Source: Curtobacterium sp. MCPF17_052 (GTDB lineage Bacteria > Actinomycetota > Actinomycetes > Actinomycetales > Microbacteriaceae). Taken from it: a stretch of 64,000 bases of DNA. Location of the stretch: contig NZ_QKSD01000004.1 of assembly GCF_003234085.1 (NCBI RefSeq), positions 1 to 64,000 of the forward strand. The letters are read 5' to 3'. Below are positions 61,921 to 64,000 of this stretch, in pieces. A program made the translations under genes and the position numbers. The notes under the pieces were generated by a model that saw only the letters and a list, made by a program, of their open reading frames with translations, was not told the DNA's origin and searched no databases. Position 1 is the stretch's first letter. Each line of letters opens with the position of its first letter.

Positions 61921-61970
61921 TGACGGACGGGAGGCCCGTGGCGACACCGCCACGGGCCTCCCGTCCGTCA
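61921..61970. terminator. Hairpin terminator between SDR and pentapeptide-repeat gene
   Basis: TGACGGACGGGAGGCCCGTG plus GCG pairs perfectly over 23 bp with its complement around an ACAC loop. It shares the GACGGGAGGCCCGT core with the hairpin at 54864 and serves convergent genes. Confidence 0.9.
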
Positions 61971-61988
61971 GGGCGTCGGTCAGGGCGG

Positions 61989-62897
61989 TCAGCCCGCCCA
62001 GTGGGACGGTCGCTGGAACCCGTCGTCCAGGCGGGTGCGCGCGTCGCCGCGGGCGGCGTTCACCTGCATCTGCGTCAGGTACACGGCTCCGCGGAGGTCG
62101 GCTCCGGAGAGGTCGGTGTCACGGAGGTCCGCACCGATGCACTCGCACCGGCGCAGGTCCGCGCCGGTGAGGTCGGCACCGATGAGGAGCGCACCGCGGA
62201 GGCTCGCGCCGCGCAGGTCCGCCCGCCGCAGGTCGACGCCGAGCAGGTCCGCACCGGGACCGACGCGCACGCGCCCGATCCGGCGGTCGTCGCGGGCTCG
62301 GTCGACGCTGCCTCGGTCGTCCCCGGCTCGGTCGGCGCTGCCTCGGTCATCGGCGGCACCGACCCGGGCGTGCCGGCTGGCGGTGAGGAGGAGCGGTCGC
62401 GCTGCGTCGTACTCGGCGTCCACGTCCACGTCCAGCAACGTGCCCGGGTCGGCGTCGCTCAGGTCCCGGACCCGGTCGAACCGTTGCGTCAGCTCGGTAG
62501 CCGCATGTTGGTCGCGCGTGATGGTGATCGCTTCGTCCAGGTAGCGGAGCAGCTCGTGGAGTCGGCGGACGACCGGGAAGACGGCGAACATCGCGTCCCG
62601 GGTGGCCGTGTCGTCCTGCCAGGAGCGGCCCGCGAAGGTGTGGCGGGACACCTTCTGCCCGGCACCCGAGCAGTCGAAGACCGTGCAGCCGCGGAACCCC
62701 TCGGCCCGCAGGCGTGGGTGGATCGTGCAGCCGTCTGCGGGGTCGAGGTTCCCGCACGGGTCACCGGCGTCCTTGTCGACCGGGAAGTCGACCGACCGGG
62801 TGAACGCCAGCGCGACGCAGCACAGGCCGAAGCAGTTGGCGCAGTCGGCTCCGAGGTCCTCGCGGCGGCCGAGGGTGACCCGGGTGCGTGTCGTCAT
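61989..62897 (-). CDS. Pentapeptide-repeat protein with N-terminal Cys cluster
   Basis: A 302-residue protein. Residues 15-80 hold nine cysteines, most of them conserved in the family (DCANCFGLCCVALAF, GDPCGNL, DGCTIH and FRGCTVFDCSGAGQ), and probably bind a metal. The middle is helical. A charged Asp/Arg-rich stretch with DDRGS repeats (near 185-210) leads into about 12 pentapeptide repeats of the A(D/N)LxX type (ADLLG, VDLRR, ADLRG, ASLRG, ALLIG, ADLTG, ADLRR), which form a right-handed beta helix. The family is common in actinobacteria; function unknown. ATG 62897. Confidence 0.87.
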   Translation of the reverse strand: MTTRTRVTLGRREDLGADCANCFGLCCVALAFTRSVDFPVDKDAGDPCGNLDPADGCTIHPRLRAEGFRGCTVFDCSGAGQKVSRHTFAGRSWQDDTATRDAMFAVFPVVRRLHELLRYLDEAITITRDQHAATELTQRFDRVRDLSDADPGTLLDVDVDAEYDAARPLLLTASRHARVGAADDRGSADRAGDDRGSVDRARDDRRIGRVRVGPGADLLGVDLRRADLRGASLRGALLIGADLTGADLRRCECIGADLRDTDLSGADLRGAVYLTQMQVNAARGDARTRLDDGFQRPSHWAG

Positions 62898-62946
62898 CGC
62901 CGACGAGGCTAGCCCAGCGCTCGGTCGCGCTCACCCACCGACGGGG

Positions 62947-63363
62947 TCAGCGGCGCCCGCGGAGCGCGTTCGTGGCCCAGAGCGCGACGGCGATCAGCAC
63001 CGGCTGGAACAGCAGGCGGACGAAGCGCTTCGTGTCGGTGTCGAGCCCGAAGCCGTCACGGTGGTGCATCCACTGGGCGATGTTGCCCGGGAAGATCGCC
63101 GTGAAGAACACCGCCGCGACCCAGCCGACGGTCGCCTGACGGCGGACGAGCAGCATGAGCGCGGCGCCGAGGGAGATCTCCGCGATGCCGGAGGCCAGCA
63201 CGGTGACGTCAGGGTCGAGCGGCACGAACTCGGGGACCTGGGCGCGGAACTCCTCGCGAGCGACCGTGAGGTGGCTGATGCCCGCCCACGTCATCGCCGC
63301 GCCGAGCAGGATGCGGACGACGGTGCGGGGGGCGGAGGAGCGGGAGGAGTGGCGACGGGACAT
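62947..63363 (-). CDS. DoxX family membrane protein
   Basis: A 138-residue protein with four helices: VVRILLGAAMTWAGISHL, VTVLASGIAEISLGAALMLL, VGWVAAVFFTAIFPGNIAQW and LFQPVLIAVALWATNAL. The first and third, with HLT and FPGNIAQW, match the DoxX/DUF4870-like small membrane proteins. ATG 63363 was chosen; the open frame to 63501 has no start with a ribosome site. Probably cotranscribed with the gene at 63422. Function unknown (the family is linked to redox or quinone processes). Confidence 0.8.
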   Translation of the reverse strand: MSRRHSSRSSAPRTVVRILLGAAMTWAGISHLTVAREEFRAQVPEFVPLDPDVTVLASGIAEISLGAALMLLVRRQATVGWVAAVFFTAIFPGNIAQWMHHRDGFGLDTDTKRFVRLLFQPVLIAVALWATNALRGRR

Positions 63364-63421
63364 CGGTTCGGGTGCCTTTCGGTGGTGGGGGAGGGTGAGG
63401 GGGAAGTGGCGGTTGCTCGGG

Positions 63422-63856
63422 TCAGTGCGCCCGGAGCACCCGATGCCTGCGGACGAGTTCGAACACGACGACAGCGCCGATCGCGCCGAGGAGTCCGGCA
63501 CGCGGCCGACCCCGGGTGGAACGGACCACGGCCGCCAGCCCGGCGATGGTCAGGCCGGCAGCGGCAGCCGTCCCGCCGCCGACCGCGCTGTCCTCGAGGT
63601 CCGTGCCGACCCGGACGGCACCGAGGGCGGTCGCTGCTGCAGCGGCGGCGGGACCGACGACTCCGGCGCGGCCGAGCAGCGGACCGGTCGCGATCTCGAG
63701 CAGGGGGACGAGGACAGCGTGCGGCACGCCGGGGACGAAGCCGCGGTCCGCCATCCGGCGGGCGCGCGCCCCGAGCGGCTGTGAGACGAGCGCGGCCGCG
63801 CCGTGCGCGGTGAGGCACGTGCCGATCGCGCTGGTGATCTTGCTGCGTGCAATCAT
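63422..63856 (-). CDS. Small membrane protein of unknown function
   Basis: A 144-residue, Ala/Gly-rich membrane protein with about four hydrophobic segments (AVLVPLLEIATGPLL, GVVGPAAAAAATALGAV, GTAAAAGLTIAGLAAVV, GLLGAIGAVVVFELV). ATG 63856 was preferred to GTG 63865 because its ATGA overlaps the TGA of a reading frame entering from the right edge. A GTTG-TGCG-CAAC inverted repeat lies just before it. No family is recognised; the order resembles DUF4267-like (DoxX-like) proteins. Confidence 0.65.
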   Translation of the reverse strand: MIARSKITSAIGTCLTAHGAAALVSQPLGARARRMADRGFVPGVPHAVLVPLLEIATGPLLGRAGVVGPAAAAAATALGAVRVGTDLEDSAVGGGTAAAAGLTIAGLAAVVRSTRGRPRAGLLGAIGAVVVFELVRRHRVLRAH

Positions 63857-64000
63857 GTTGCGCACAACCTAACACCTGCTGGCGCGGAACGGTCGGGAGG
63901 CTGGTCACGCTGCTGTGTGCTGGTCGCGCTGCCGGACTGCGGGTCGATGACGATCTCCGAGTGCTCGTCCTGGCGGGTGGGGTGCCACAGGGGTGCGAGG
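63853..64000 (-). CDS. C-terminal part of an unidentified gene (runs off the right edge)
   Basis: An open minus-strand frame enters from the right edge and ends at TGA 63853-63855, overlapping the next start as ATGA. The first 30 codons have almost only G or C at third positions and read LAPLWHPTRQDEHSEIVIDP, which looks like real protein. The last 20 codons are a Ser/Thr/Pro/Gln-rich tail with weaker bias. Too little is visible to name it. Confidence 0.45.
   Translation of the reverse strand, partial: LAPLWHPTRQDEHSEIVIDPQSGSATSTQQRDQPPDRSAPAGVRLCAT

Overview
The window is very GC-rich DNA with G/C at almost every third codon position, many GTG and TTG starts, and start codons that often sit 6-8 bases after a TANNNT hexamer. 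Several blocks have a typical actinobacterial order: apt-thrS-HIT, pdxS-pdxT-yebC-ruvCAB-yajC-secD-secF-rhodanese-rel, and ctaE-qcrC-qcrA-qcrB divergent from trpD. Together these point to a high-GC actinobacterium, most likely Microbacteriaceae and perhaps Curtobacterium-like (inference; no rRNA gene is present to confirm it).

Layout. 1-738: a DedA-type membrane protein whose 3' end is unclear. 874-14291: a heptose/glycan cluster. It holds two fused sugar-kinase/nucleotidyltransferases of the HldE type, GmhA, GmhB, three GT9 heptosyltransferase-family proteins, two GT4-type and one GT2 glycosyltransferase, an aldehyde dehydrogenase and an SDR. 14338-21993: mixed single genes (PRC-barrel, secreted SGNH esterase, alpha/beta hydrolase, Nudix, MFS exporter, YidC-like protein, YbaK deacylase). 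22052-24678: a ClpC-type AAA+ ATPase behind an HspR (HAIR)-like operator. 24797-25810: a secreted GH6 cellulase. 25811-27051: a mostly noncoding stretch with two arrays of 16-bp repeats, a 22-codon ORF and a small conserved-looking ORF. 27108-41121: housekeeping (purine salvage, threonyl-tRNA synthetase, PLP synthase, Holliday junction resolution, Sec translocation, stringent response). 41251-49148: ROK kinase, deoC, an NAD-binding/DUF2867 protein, SGNH hydrolase, a Stealth-family sugar-phosphate transferase and a phosphodiesterase. 49352-54750: the bc1 complex, cytochrome oxidase subunit III and divergent trpD. 54935-60126: glycerol use, with glpF-glpK divergent from dhaK-dhaL-dhaM. 60211-64000: a divergent XRE regulator/SDR pair, a pentapeptide-repeat protein, DoxX and small membrane proteins.

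How the genes work together. GmhA, HldE and GmhB make a complete route from sedoheptulose 7-phosphate to ADP-D-glycero-D-manno-heptose. The GT9 enzymes beside them are the expected users, although a Gram-positive cell has no LPS, so the acceptor is unknown. glpFK and dhaKLM form a glycerol/dihydroxyacetone module. No tRNA, rRNA, CRISPR array, insertion sequence or prophage was recognised. The least ordinary features are the heptose cluster, short tandem-repeat arrays lying directly behind stop codons, a family of near-identical intergenic hairpins, and two genes that appear to start at CTG.
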